NCBI RefSeq assembly: GCF_003387615.1
Contig: NZ_QUNS01000007.1
Coordinates: 62,001 to 126,000 of the forward strand
DNA: 64,000 nucleotides
DNA from: Tenacibaculum gallaicum
GTDB lineage: Bacteria; Bacteroidota; Bacteroidia; Flavobacteriales; Flavobacteriaceae
Reading direction: 5' to 3'
Made by a program: the position numbers and the translations under genes. Positions 54,580 through 62,799 of this stretch are shown here, in pieces. Position 1 is the first letter of the stretch, and each line of letters begins with the position of its first letter. Below the pieces are notes generated by a model. The model saw nothing but the letters and a program-made list of their open reading frames with translations. It was not told the origin of the DNA and made no database searches.

Positions 54580-54608
54580 AAAGCTCTCGAATTCGAGAGC
54601 TTTCTTTT
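54580..54608 (+). terminator. Terminator after rpoD
   Basis: Perfect palindrome AAAGCTCTCGAATTCGAGAGCTTT-type (12-base arms, 54580-54603) followed by TCTTTTT. Confidence 0.8.
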
Positions 54609-54641
54609 TGATTTTAATGCTCTTAGTTTTAACTATATTTG
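54608..54641 (+). promoter_or_regulatory. rpe promoter
   Basis: TTG at 54608-54610, 23-base spacer, TATATTTG at 54634-54641; the rpe ATG is 33 bases on. The spacer is at the upper limit of the consensus range. Confidence 0.6.
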
Positions 54642-54674
54642 CATTAAATAACAACGCAACAACTTATAATATTA

Positions 54675-55331
54675 ATGGAAAAACTTGTAGCCCCATCAAT
54701 TTTAGCGGCTGATTTTGGAAACCTACAACGTGATGTTGAAATGGTTAATGATAGTAAAGCAGATTGGTTTCATATTGACATTATGGACGGTGTTTTTGTT
54801 CCAAATATTTCTTTTGGAATGCCAGTTTTAAAGTCAATTACAAAACACGCTAATAAAACAATTGATGTACATTTAATGATTGTAGATCCTGATCGCTACA
54901 TTCAAACTTTTGCAGATTTGGGTGCCGACATTTTAACGGTACACTATGAAACTTGTACACACTTACACAGAACTATTCAGGCAATAAAAGCAGCTGGCAT
55001 GAAAGCTGGGGTTGCTTTAAACCCACACACACCTATCGCAGTTTTAGAAGATATTATTAAAGATTTAGATTTAGTTTGTATTATGAGTGTAAACCCAGGA
55101 TTTGGAGGACAGTCATTCATTGAAAATACTTACAAAAAAATTCAACAGTTAAAAAACTTGATTGAATTTAGTGAAGCACCGACCTTAATTGAAATTGATG
55201 GTGGTGTAACTGACCTAAACGCTAATAAACTTATAGAAGTTGGTGCTGATGTGTTAGTTGCTGGTAGTTTTGTTTTCAAAAGTGATAACCCTACCGAAAC
55301 AATTGAAAATTTAAAAGCTATTATAAATTAA
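54675..55331 (+). CDS. rpe: Ribulose-phosphate 3-epimerase
   Basis: 218 residues, TIM barrel. Starts MEKLVAPSILAADFGNLQRD, has metal/active-site motifs HIDIMDGVFVPNISFG, DVHLMI, VHYETCTHL, the phosphate-binding VNPGFGGQSFI and EIDGGV. It interconverts ribulose-5-phosphate and xylulose-5-phosphate in the pentose phosphate pathway. Single gene with its own promoter and terminator. Confidence 0.97.
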   Translation: MEKLVAPSILAADFGNLQRDVEMVNDSKADWFHIDIMDGVFVPNISFGMPVLKSITKHANKTIDVHLMIVDPDRYIQTFADLGADILTVHYETCTHLHRTIQAIKAAGMKAGVALNPHTPIAVLEDIIKDLDLVCIMSVNPGFGGQSFIENTYKKIQQLKNLIEFSEAPTLIEIDGGVTDLNANKLIEVGADVLVAGSFVFKSDNPTETIENLKAIIN

Positions 55332-55397
55332 GACTACTTTTAAAAAACAATTGTGTCTAAACATCTTTTTGTCTAGACTACACTATTTTTTAACTAA

Positions 55398-55431
55398 AAA
55401 AAGCTATATAACATAAATTATATAGCTTTTT
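55398..55431. terminator. Terminator between rpe and the GG-leader peptide gene
   Basis: AAAAAGCTATATA / TATATAGCTTTTT, 13 bases with an 8-base loop; it can serve both convergent genes. Confidence 0.75.
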
Positions 55432-55437
55432 ACTTTT

Positions 55438-55590
55438 TTAATTAGGCCCGCAAAAAACCTCATTCATACAAATATACCCTGGAGGAAGAGGTTCACACCT
55501 AGTACACATTACGTAAGTCCATCCACCTTGAACGGATTTTTGCTCTGACTTATTTAGAATCGAACCTAAATTTGAAATATTTTTCAACAT
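55438..55590 (-). CDS. Double-glycine leader peptide with four cysteines (bacteriocin-like precursor)
   Basis: 50 residues. The leader MLKNISNLGSILNKSEQKSV ends in QGG (residues 21-23), the pattern of Bacteroidota peptides cut by C39-type transporter proteases. The predicted 27-residue core starts WTYVMCTRCEPLPP and contains four Cys (29, 32, 41, 47) plus two Pro-Pro and Gly turns, ending FCGPN. No transporter or modifying enzyme is next to it, so any partner must be elsewhere. A convergent terminator follows. The leader is a motif match; activity is inferred. Confidence 0.7.
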   Translation of the reverse strand: MLKNISNLGSILNKSEQKSVQGGWTYVMCTRCEPLPPGYICMNEVFCGPN

Positions 55591-55610
55591 AATAAAGTGT
55601 TTTAAGTTTC

Positions 55611-55676
55611 TCAAAAATAACCCCTTAAGCAGAAATTATCTCCTAAAAAACCGTAATAAAAGTAAGGCTTATCCAT
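55611..55676 (-). CDS. Possible 21-residue peptide with strong upstream Shine-Dalgarno
   Basis: Frame MDKPYFYYGFLGDNFCLRGY plus Phe, between the CBS gene and the GG-leader gene. About 17 bases upstream of its ATG stands AAAGGAGGTGTGA, a near-perfect complement of the 16S rRNA end, which is rare in Bacteroidota. The spacing is too long for ordinary use, so the frame may be chance. Confidence 0.25.
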   Translation of the reverse strand: MDKPYFYYGFLGDNFCLRGYF

Positions 55677-55709
55677 AATTTTCAGTTTTTCACACCTCCT
55701 TTATCAATA

Positions 55710-56129
55710 CTAAAACTGCTCTAATAAGTAATAAATTAAATCGGTGGTAGTCACAATCCCTACCAGTTTATTATTATCAACAACTGGCAATGCATGAAAC
55801 TCCTTTTTTGCTAAAATCTCAGCGACTTCTTTAATTGTAGTACTAGAGTTCACAGTTTCCAAGTTTTTTGCCATCACTTGGTCTATTGTAAACATGTTAT
55901 ACACTACAGTATCAACGTCGGTTTCATTTTCATCAACTGCATCTGCAAAACTTATTCGTAATAAATCTGTATAACTTAACATTCCTTTTATTTCGTTTCC
56001 TCTTACTACTGGAATGTGTCTTATATGTTCTTTTTTAAATATTTTTTCTGCTGTCATCAAGTCATCGGTACTACTTAATGTGATTACATCTTTGGTCATG
56101 ATAACTGAAACTGGTGTTCTTTTTTTCAT
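55710..56129 (-). CDS. Tandem CBS-domain protein
   Basis: 139 residues made of two CBS domains: VSVIMTKDVITLSSTDDLMT ... HIRHIPVVRGNEIKGMLSYT and IDQVMAKNLETVNSSTTIKE ... FHALPVVDNNKLVGIVTTTD. Paired CBS domains bind adenosyl ligands and usually regulate a partner. Stand-alone versions next to Crp-type regulators and bd oxidase genes may sense energy state, which is a guess. Confidence 0.9.
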   Translation of the reverse strand: MKKRTPVSVIMTKDVITLSSTDDLMTAEKIFKKEHIRHIPVVRGNEIKGMLSYTDLLRISFADAVDENETDVDTVVYNMFTIDQVMAKNLETVNSSTTIKEVAEILAKKEFHALPVVDNNKLVGIVTTTDLIYYLLEQF

Positions 56130-56272
56130 TCTTGTAAGGTTTTGTGTTATTATCTATTTCAAATTTCAGCAATAAAAACAAGTATAAACCTGATTAAAAT
56201 CATAGATTTTCATCTATTTTATTTCTATCTAAAAATGTAATTATTTAACTATTTTTACAAAAACATTTTATC

Positions 56273-56905
56273 TTGATAGAGGATTTACAGAAATACTACG
56301 GTTATTTATTTGAAGAAGCATTGTTACAAGAAATAGCTGCTCTTGCTATAGCAAGAGAAGTTAAAGCTAATGAAGTTATAATTAATATTGACAGTTATAT
56401 AACTTCTATTCCACTATTATTAAATGGAGCTATAAAAATTTTACGTGAAGATAAAGAAGGTGACGACTTAGTTTTATATTATATCGAAAAAGGAGATACA
56501 TGTGCCATGACACTTTCATGTTGTATGGAACAAACAAAAAGTAAAATTAAAGCAATCGCTGAAACAGATGTAAAACTATTAATGATTCCTAAGCAAAAAA
56601 TGAGCGAGTGGCTTAGTAAATATAAAAGCTGGCAAGAGTTTATTTTATATAGTTACCATAGTAGATTACAGGAGTTTATTGATGCTATCGATACTATTGC
56701 CTTTTTAAACATGGATCAACGTTTACTAAAGTATCTAAAAGACAAAGCTTTAGTAAATCAAAACGAAACAATTAGCGTAACACACCAACAAATAGCTAAC
56801 GATTTACACACTTCTAGAGTGGTTATTTCTAGGCTTTTAAAAGCTTTAGAAAAACAAGATAAAATAGAGCTGCATAGAAATCAGATTAAAGTATTAGAAC
56901 TTTAA
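56273..56905 (+). CDS. Crp/Fnr-family transcription regulator
   Basis: 210 residues from a TTG start at 56273. Cyclic-nucleotide-like beta roll (NEVIINIDSYITSIPLLLNG, VLYYIEKGDTCAMTLSCCME) and a C-terminal winged helix with the recognition segment VTHQQIANDLHTSRVVISRL. The Cys pair LSCCM might bind a metal or redox group, but the N-terminal Cys cluster of Fnr is missing. It lies ahead of cydAB and may control respiratory genes. TTG is the only start that keeps the first helix. Confidence 0.88.
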   Translation: MIEDLQKYYGYLFEEALLQEIAALAIAREVKANEVIINIDSYITSIPLLLNGAIKILREDKEGDDLVLYYIEKGDTCAMTLSCCMEQTKSKIKAIAETDVKLLMIPKQKMSEWLSKYKSWQEFILYSYHSRLQEFIDAIDTIAFLNMDQRLLKYLKDKALVNQNETISVTHQQIANDLHTSRVVISRLLKALEKQDKIELHRNQIKVLEL

Positions 56906-57179
56906 CCCTGTAACTTGAGTTACATTTTTTATAAGAGAATCGTTCTACCTCTATGGTAAATACTAGAACGATGAGTAAATTTTATGAAATAAGTAAAGGA
57001 GTTCCCATTTTTATACTTTTTTAAAGAAAATAAGCTATTATGGCAACAATCGGGAATGTTATATAAAACGATTTGGTTACTATTATTAACGGTTATATGA
57101 AATAATATCGTTATTTTTATAACACTTTATCTACTACAAAAAACGTTCTTATTTAATAATCTCATAAACTATCTTCAAT
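56906..57179 (+). other. Spacer before cydA with a decayed membrane-protein frame
   Basis: 274 bases. A frame without ATG reads FPFLYFFKENKLLWQQSG then YKTIWLLLLTVI, stop, NNIVIFITLYLLQKTFLF. Small membrane proteins (such as DUF4492) often precede cydA in Bacteroidota, so this might be a dead relic; similarity is not clear enough to name it. A palindrome AGAACGAT / ATCGTTCT-like pair lies near 56939-56972. Confidence 0.3.
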
Positions 57180-58508
57180 ATGGAAGACATGCTCTTTTAT
57201 GATAGAATGCAGTTTGCTTTTACCATTACCTTTCACTACTTATTTCCGCAATTAACCATGGGACTATCATTGATGATAGTTTTCTTTAAATGGAAATTTT
57301 TAAGAACCAAAATTGAAAAATACAACGATGCTGCAAAATTTTGGATGAAAATATTTGCCTTAAATTTTGCTATGGGAGTTGTTACTGGAATTCCTATGGA
57401 ATTTCAATTTGGCACCAACTGGGCGAAGTTTTCAGAACTTACTGGCGGTATCATTGGTCAGACTTTAGCCATGGAAGGAATGTTTTCTTTCTTCTTAGAA
57501 TCCTCTTTTTTAGGTCTCTTTTTATTTGGTGAAAAAAAACTAGGACATAAACTTCATTTCTTAACTGGCTTTTTAGTCTTTTTAGGCTCTTGGGCAAGTG
57601 GTTTTTTAATCATAGCTACACATTCTTGGATGCAAAACCCAGTAGGCTATGAAATTTTAGCCAACGGTAAATTTGTTCTAAATAATTTTTCAGCCTTATT
57701 CTCGAACCCATGGTTATGGCCTTCTTATTTACATAACCAAGCAGCTTCTTTAGTTACTAGTTCTTTTGTGGTTGCTGGTATTGGAGCTCTTTATCTTTTA
57801 AATAAAAAACACTTAGAATTTGGTAAATTATTTTTAAAAACAGGAGTTGTTTTTGGAGTTATTGCATCTATTTTGGTTGCTTTCCCTACGGGGGATTTAG
57901 CTGCTAAAAATGTTGTAAAATATCAACCTGTAACTTTTGCAGCTATGGAAGGAGTTTTTGAAACAGAAAAAGGAGGCTCTGAAATAGTTTTAATTGGACA
58001 ACCAAACATGCTGGAGAAAAAATTAGATAATAAAATAGCCGTTCCTAATATCCTTAGCTTTTTAACCTATCAAGAATGGAATACAGAAATCAAAGGGCTA
58101 AACGAGTTTGATGAAAAAAACTACCCAACAAACATACCAGGTTTATATTATGCGTACCATATAATGGTAGGTTTAGGAACTATTTTTATTGCTTTAATGC
58201 TAGCCAGTATTGTTCAATTATTCAGAAATAAATTATACCAAACAAAATGGATCTTGTGGTCTTTACTATTTATGATTCCATTCCCATATATTGCCAATAC
58301 TACTGGTTGGTATACAGCTGAATTAGGGCGTCAACCTTGGTTAGTTTATAATTTACTACGAACATCTGCTGGTGCATCACCTACAGTATCCTCAGGAAAT
58401 ACTTTATTCACTCTTTTAGGGTTTATCGGTTTATATTTATTATTAGGAATGTTATTTCTAATTTTAGCGGGAAAAATTATTAATAAAGGACCTCAAACAA
58501 CACATTAA
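57180..58508 (+). CDS. cydA: Cytochrome bd oxidase subunit I
   Basis: 442 residues, nine or so membrane helices. Begins with DRMQFAFTITFHYLFPQLTM (heme b595-type His, His19 region), GIPMEFQFGTNWAKFSEL, the EGMFSFFLESSFLGLF helix with two Glu, GSWASGFLIIATHSWMQNPV with heme b558 His, a short quinol loop, and GRQPWLVYNLLRTS near the end. It oxidises quinol and reduces oxygen with high affinity. cydB starts three bases after it. Confidence 0.96.
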   Translation: MEDMLFYDRMQFAFTITFHYLFPQLTMGLSLMIVFFKWKFLRTKIEKYNDAAKFWMKIFALNFAMGVVTGIPMEFQFGTNWAKFSELTGGIIGQTLAMEGMFSFFLESSFLGLFLFGEKKLGHKLHFLTGFLVFLGSWASGFLIIATHSWMQNPVGYEILANGKFVLNNFSALFSNPWLWPSYLHNQAASLVTSSFVVAGIGALYLLNKKHLEFGKLFLKTGVVFGVIASILVAFPTGDLAAKNVVKYQPVTFAAMEGVFETEKGGSEIVLIGQPNMLEKKLDNKIAVPNILSFLTYQEWNTEIKGLNEFDEKNYPTNIPGLYYAYHIMVGLGTIFIALMLASIVQLFRNKLYQTKWILWSLLFMIPFPYIANTTGWYTAELGRQPWLVYNLLRTSAGASPTVSSGNTLFTLLGFIGLYLLLGMLFLILAGKIINKGPQTTH

Positions 58509-58510
58509 TT

Positions 58511-59587
58511 ATGGAGCTTTTTTGGTACATCGTATTAGTTACAATGTTAGCCATTTATGTTATTTTAGATGGTTATGATTTTGGTGCAGGAATTATTCAC
58601 TTATTCTTCGCTAAAAAAGAAGAAGATAAAAAGAAAGTTGTAAAAGCAATCGGCCCTTTTTGGGATGCAAATGAAGTATGGTTAATTGCTTCCGGTGGTA
58701 TCTTATTTTTTGCTTTTCCTACTTTATATGCCTCTTCATTTAGTGGCTTTTATCTTCCTTTAATAATGATTTTATGGCTGCTTATTTTTAGAGCTATTGG
58801 TTTAGAACTTCGCGGACAAATACATAATAAAATATGGGAAAGTATTTGGGACAAAGCTTTTGGAGTTGCTAGCTTACTTCTTGCCTTATTTTTTGGAATA
58901 GCATTGGGTAATGTTGTGCGCGGTGTTAATCTAGGAAACGTTGTAGATGGCATTTCTACTCATGAGGCACATTATTTTTTCCTTCCCTTATGGAATTCAG
59001 AATTTTCTCCACACTCAGAAACACTAGGTGTTATAGATTGGTTCACTTTACTTTTAGGAATTATTGCTGTCGTGTCACTAACTATTCATGGTGCCAATTG
59101 GATTATTTTCAAAACCAACGCTAACATTAATAACCAACTAAAAAAAATTGTTTTTACCCTTTCATTTGTTTTATTAGCCTTAGTAATTATTTCAATAATT
59201 ACTTGGCATGTTATCGAACCAAAACCATTTCATAATTTTATAAAGTACCCCTTTCTTTGGATATTTCCTTTACTAACTTTTATAGGGTTGTTTGGTTTAT
59301 TCAAAGTAAAAAAGTTCGCAAAACACATCACCGGATTTTTATATTCTTCTTTATTTCTACTAGGAGGTTTAGCAACTACGGTAGCATCTATTTTCCCTAA
59401 AGTTTTACCTTCAACCAATACTATAAACCCAGATTTAACTATTTACAATGTAGCTGCTGATGAATACGGATTATTAGTTGGCATGAATTGGTTTTTTATA
59501 GCTGCAATATTAGTCATCATTTATTTTGTTATACAGTATAAAGTTTTTAAAGGAAAAATGGATGATGTAGATTACGGTGAACATTAA
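58511..59587 (+). CDS. cydB: Cytochrome bd oxidase subunit II
   Basis: 358 residues, eight membrane helices. Opens with VILDGYDFGAGIIHLF, has IGPFWDANEVWLIASGGILF, FRAIGLELRG and TIHGANWIIFKT, all typical of CydB. Partner of the preceding CydA. Followed by a GGGG/CCCC hairpin terminator. Confidence 0.96.
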   Translation: MELFWYIVLVTMLAIYVILDGYDFGAGIIHLFFAKKEEDKKKVVKAIGPFWDANEVWLIASGGILFFAFPTLYASSFSGFYLPLIMILWLLIFRAIGLELRGQIHNKIWESIWDKAFGVASLLLALFFGIALGNVVRGVNLGNVVDGISTHEAHYFFLPLWNSEFSPHSETLGVIDWFTLLLGIIAVVSLTIHGANWIIFKTNANINNQLKKIVFTLSFVLLALVIISIITWHVIEPKPFHNFIKYPFLWIFPLLTFIGLFGLFKVKKFAKHITGFLYSSLFLLGGLATTVASIFPKVLPSTNTINPDLTIYNVAADEYGLLVGMNWFFIAAILVIIYFVIQYKVFKGKMDDVDYGEH

Positions 59588-59677
59588 TTCGTTCTCCGTA
59601 ATGGTAGTGTAGTAAAATAGTGCTTATTGAAGAAACTAAATCACTCTGCACTAAAAGTACAGAGGTTTATTATACTG

Positions 59678-59703
59678 GGGGGCCTAAAAATCCCCTTTTT
59701 TTA
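59678..59703 (+). terminator. Terminator after cydB
   Basis: GGGG, about 9 bases, CCCC, then seven or more T. Stem short but followed by a clear T run. Confidence 0.6.
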
Positions 59704-59704
59704 T

Positions 59705-60115
59705 TTCTAATATAAAATTAGAATTGCCTGAATTTGGCTTTCTATGATGCTCTAAATATTCGTTAACCATTTCATCTGTTATATTACCTGTACTCCAAAC
59801 TCCATAACCAACTCCCCAAAAATGTTTTGCCTAGTAAGGATTACTTAACTCTGGAAATTCTTGTTAAAGCTTGCGAGAACTTCTTCCCTTGAGCTGTTTT
59901 ACTAAAATAGCTAATACTTTACTTGGAATCATATTCTATATGAATATGATCAGAACTAACTACTCCTTTTAAAAGTGATACATTTTCTGCTTCTAAAATT
60001 TGAATCAGTAAATCTCTACATCGTTATTGTATATCTCCTTTCAATATCTGATAGCGATATTTTATAACCTAAACTAAATGACAGGTCAACCTGCTTACTA
60101 TATGAGAACCTTTTC
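59705..60115 (-). mobile_element. Decayed IS200/IS605 transposase (TnpA)
   Basis: Broken frames on the minus strand add up to a Y1 HUH transposase: QVDLSFSLGYKISLSDIERR, SSDHIHIEYDSK (HUH motif at 59940-59948), AFNKNFQS, AKHFWGVGYGVWSTG and MVNEYLEHHRKPNSG (catalytic Tyr). Several stops and frameshifts, including TAG in place of the Trp of the PYWAKHFWG motif, show it is dead. Ends and target hairpins are no longer clear. Confidence 0.8.
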
Positions 60116-60252
60116 GTAAAGATCTTTCCACTTAAGAAAAATATTAATTTTTTATATAACTAAAAGTATTGCAATAAAATTCCAGGATTTTGAACCCTAA
60201 ATTGAGACCAATAAAAAACACTTTTAACCAATTGATTAAAAGCGTCTTATTG

Positions 60253-60326
60253 TGACCCAGAGAGGACTCGAACCCCCAACCCTCAGAGCCGAAATCTGAT
60301 GTTCTATCCAGTTGAACTACTGAGTC
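60253..60326 (-). tRNA. tRNA-Arg (TCG)
   Basis: 74 bases. Acceptor GACTCAG/CTGGGTC, D arm AGTTCAACTGGATAGAAC, anticodon stem TCAGA/TCTGA with loop TTTCGGC (anticodon TCG), T arm GGGGGTTCGAGTCCTCT. CCA not encoded. It lies next to the IS200 relic. Confidence 0.93.
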
Positions 60327-60337
60327 TTTACATTCTA

Positions 60338-60784
60338 TTAAGCTAACTTTGCTTTTACAATTGCTGAAATTGTTTTTCCATCTGCTTGTCCTGCTAACTG
60401 TTTAGAAACAATTCCCATTACTTTTCCCATATCTTTCATTCCTTCTGCTCCTACATTTGTAATAGCTTTTTCTACAATTTCACCTATTTCTTCTTCACTT
60501 AAAGCTTCTGGTAAAAACTGCTCTAAAATAACTGCTTCAGCTAATTCTGGTTCCGCTAAATCATTACGTCCTTGCTCCGTAAACACAGTTGCACTATCTT
60601 TACGTTGTTTGACTTGTTTTTGAATAATCTTTAACTCTTCTGCTTCAGACAATTCTCCTGCTCTAGCTTCAGTATTTGCCAACATAAATGCTGACTTTAA
60701 TGCTCTTAAAGCGGTTAAAGCTACGGTGTCTTTAGCCTTCATAGCTTCTTTCATTTTATCCATTACCTGTTTTTGCAAACTCAT
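60338..60784 (-). CDS. GatB/YqeY domain protein
   Basis: 148 residues, helical, YqeY family: LQKQVMDKMKEAMKAKDTVA, LRALKSAFMLANTEARAG, LKIIQKQVKQRKDSATVFTE and the end KDMGKVMGIVSKQLAGQADG, which is the GatB tail-like domain. Role unclear in bacteria; related to tRNA-amidation domains. It is third in the ftsA-ftsZ-yqeY order, but a hairpin lies between it and ftsZ. Confidence 0.93.
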   Translation of the reverse strand: MSLQKQVMDKMKEAMKAKDTVALTALRALKSAFMLANTEARAGELSEAEELKIIQKQVKQRKDSATVFTEQGRNDLAEPELAEAVILEQFLPEALSEEEIGEIVEKAITNVGAEGMKDMGKVMGIVSKQLAGQADGKTISAIVKAKLA

Positions 60785-60806
60785 AATTTATGTTTTTAAG
60801 TATTAA

Positions 60807-60830
60807 AAAATCCCGATAAATCGGGATTTT
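60807..60830 (-). terminator. Hairpin between ftsZ and the YqeY gene
   Basis: AAAATCCCGA / TCGGGATTTT with a TAAA loop and T run on the minus strand; likely ends or reduces ftsZ read-through. Confidence 0.8.
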
Positions 60831-60852
60831 AAAAATAAGTGTTATTCTTTTA

Positions 60853-62715
60853 TTAATCTACATTATCGTGTAAAAACGAATTATTAGAACGTAATAAATC
60901 GTCATTATCTGTATTTAATGTTGTATCTGACTTGCTAATGTCTGATCCTGCTTCAATATCAACTCCTAACCTTTTATAAGCCGGTTGACGTTCAATTTCA
61001 TCTATATTTTTACTAACTTGATCGTTAAACTTATAGTTAAAACCTTTCATCTTCTCCCTTCTTTCCTGTGCCCTTTTTTGCAACTCAGAAATTGTTAAGT
61101 CCAACGGAGAAACTTCCTCACTTGAAGTATCTATTCCATTAATTTCTTCTTGTGTTTTAGATTTCACCTCAAATTGTAATTCTTTTTCTACCTCTTCTTT
61201 AATTGTAGGAGTAGAACTTTTGCCAATTGTTGGTTGTGCACTAAAATCGTCTAACACATATCGTTTTTCAATTTTATGACTCTTTACTTCTTCAGCTTTT
61301 ACTTCAATATTTTTAATCTCATTAGTGGTTTCAACTAAATGAGAGGTTGGCTTTATTTCTTCATAAGAGTTTAACGGCAAATCAAACAACAAATCTTGTT
61401 GTGTCGGTTGTTCCTTTATTTCTCTTTCTTCAACTTTAGGTTCAGCTATATTGGTAATGATAAAATCATCTTCAGAAACAGTTTCTATTTCGATTTCATC
61501 ATATACAACATCAATATTTTTTATTGCTTGTGTTGTTGGAATAATTTGCGATTTAGGTTCAGGCTTTTCTTCCTCTAAAACATGAACAACTTTATTGGAT
61601 GGCTTGTTTTTTATAGGCTCATCGATTGCAGGAGATGCTTCTACTTTCTGATCACCAAAATTATATGTTGCCTTTTGTTCATCTTCTAAAGTATGAACTA
61701 TTTTTTTCACTTCCGTATTAGTAATATTTCCTTGCTGATCAGCGGCGAAACCCGTAGCTACAACTGTTACTGCTATTCCATCTTCTAACGACTCGTCTTC
61801 TCCAATACCCATAATAATATTGGCATCGTACCCTGCTTCATCTTGAATGTAGTCATTTATTTCACCTATTTCATCTAGTGTAACTTCATTTCCTCCAGAA
61901 ACGATTAATAATAATACATTTTTAGCTCCTGTAATTTTATTATCGTTTAACAATGGTGAATCTAATGCTTTTACAATGGCATTTTTAGCTCTGTTAGCTC
62001 CAGTTTCTTTTGCAGATCCCATAATTGCTGTACCACTATTTGACAATACCGTTTTTGCATCGTGTAAATCAATATTTTGTTTGTAGTGATGTGTAATTAC
62101 CTCTGCTATCCCTTTTGCTGCTGTTGCTAATACTTCGTCTGCTTTAGAGAACCCTGCTTTAAACCCTAAGTTACCATAAACTTCGCGCAGTTTATTATTG
62201 TTGATAACAATTAATGAGTCTACATTATTACGTAGCTCATCAATCCCTTTTTGAGCTTGCTTTGAGCGCATTCTTCCTTCAAACTGAAATGGCATTGTAA
62301 CGATACCTACCGTTAAAATATCCATATCTTTAGCTATTTTAGCAATGATTGGAGCCGCACCTGTACCAGTACCTCCCCCCATACCTGCGGTAATAAAAAC
62401 CATTTTGGTATGCGTACTCAACATTTGTTGAATTTCTTGTATACTTTCAGCCGCTGCTTGTGCTCCAACTTCTGGATTTGCACCTGCACCTAACCCTGAA
62501 GTTAAATGTGCCCCTAACTGAACTTTATTAGGTATTGGGCTGTTTTCTAATGCTTGTGCGTCTGTATTACAAATTACGAAATCTACTCCGTGAATTTGTT
62601 TACTATACATGTGATTTACTGCGTTGCTTCCTCCCCCACCAACACCGATTACTTTAATGGCATTCGATTGTGTTTTTGGCATGTCGAATGAAATGTTATC
62701 AAATTCTGCGCTCAT
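60853..62715 (-). CDS. ftsZ: Cell-division GTPase FtsZ
   Basis: 620 residues. GTPase core 1-320 with [14 protein letters not shown], the tubulin signature GGGTGTG (about 114-120) and TAATGIAEV-type T7 region replaced by [11 protein letters not shown]. The long 300-residue C-terminal part is mostly acidic and disordered ([32 protein letters not shown]) and ends [14 protein letters not shown] then SFLHDNVD. Extended FtsZ tails are common in Flavobacteriaceae. It forms the division ring and is co-transcribed with ftsA. Confidence 0.96.
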   Translation of the reverse strand: MSAEFDNISFDMPKTQSNAIKVIGVGGGGSNAVNHMYSKQIHGVDFVICNTDAQALENSPIPNKVQLGAHLTSGLGAGANPEVGAQAAAESIQEIQQMLSTHTKMVFITAGMGGGTGTGAAPIIAKIAKDMDILTVGIVTMPFQFEGRMRSKQAQKGIDELRNNVDSLIVINNNKLREVYGNLGFKAGFSKADEVLATAAKGIAEVITHHYKQNIDLHDAKTVLSNSGTAIMGSAKETGANRAKNAIVKALDSPLLNDNKITGAKNVLLLIVSGGNEVTLDEIGEINDYIQDEAGYDANIIMGIGEDESLEDGIAVTVVATGFAADQQGNITNTEVKKIVHTLEDEQKATYNFGDQKVEASPAIDEPIKNKPSNKVVHVLEEEKPEPKSQIIPTTQAIKNIDVVYDEIEIETVSEDDFIITNIAEPKVEEREIKEQPTQQDLLFDLPLNSYEEIKPTSHLVETTNEIKNIEVKAEEVKSHKIEKRYVLDDFSAQPTIGKSSTPTIKEEVEKELQFEVKSKTQEEINGIDTSSEEVSPLDLTISELQKRAQERREKMKGFNYKFNDQVSKNIDEIERQPAYKRLGVDIEAGSDISKSDTTLNTDNDDLLRSNNSFLHDNVD

Positions 62716-62799
62716 AATAACTTTTCTTTTTTATTAATTCTTATTCAATTTTACACTCCTTTTTAGGGGATTAATCAGGAGTTTTCTTATATATACTAA

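Noticed and set aside
59705..60326. Possible integrated element bounded by the tRNA-Arg
   Set aside because: Only a decayed IS200 transposase is present, with no integrase, and no duplicated tRNA end was seen nearby.
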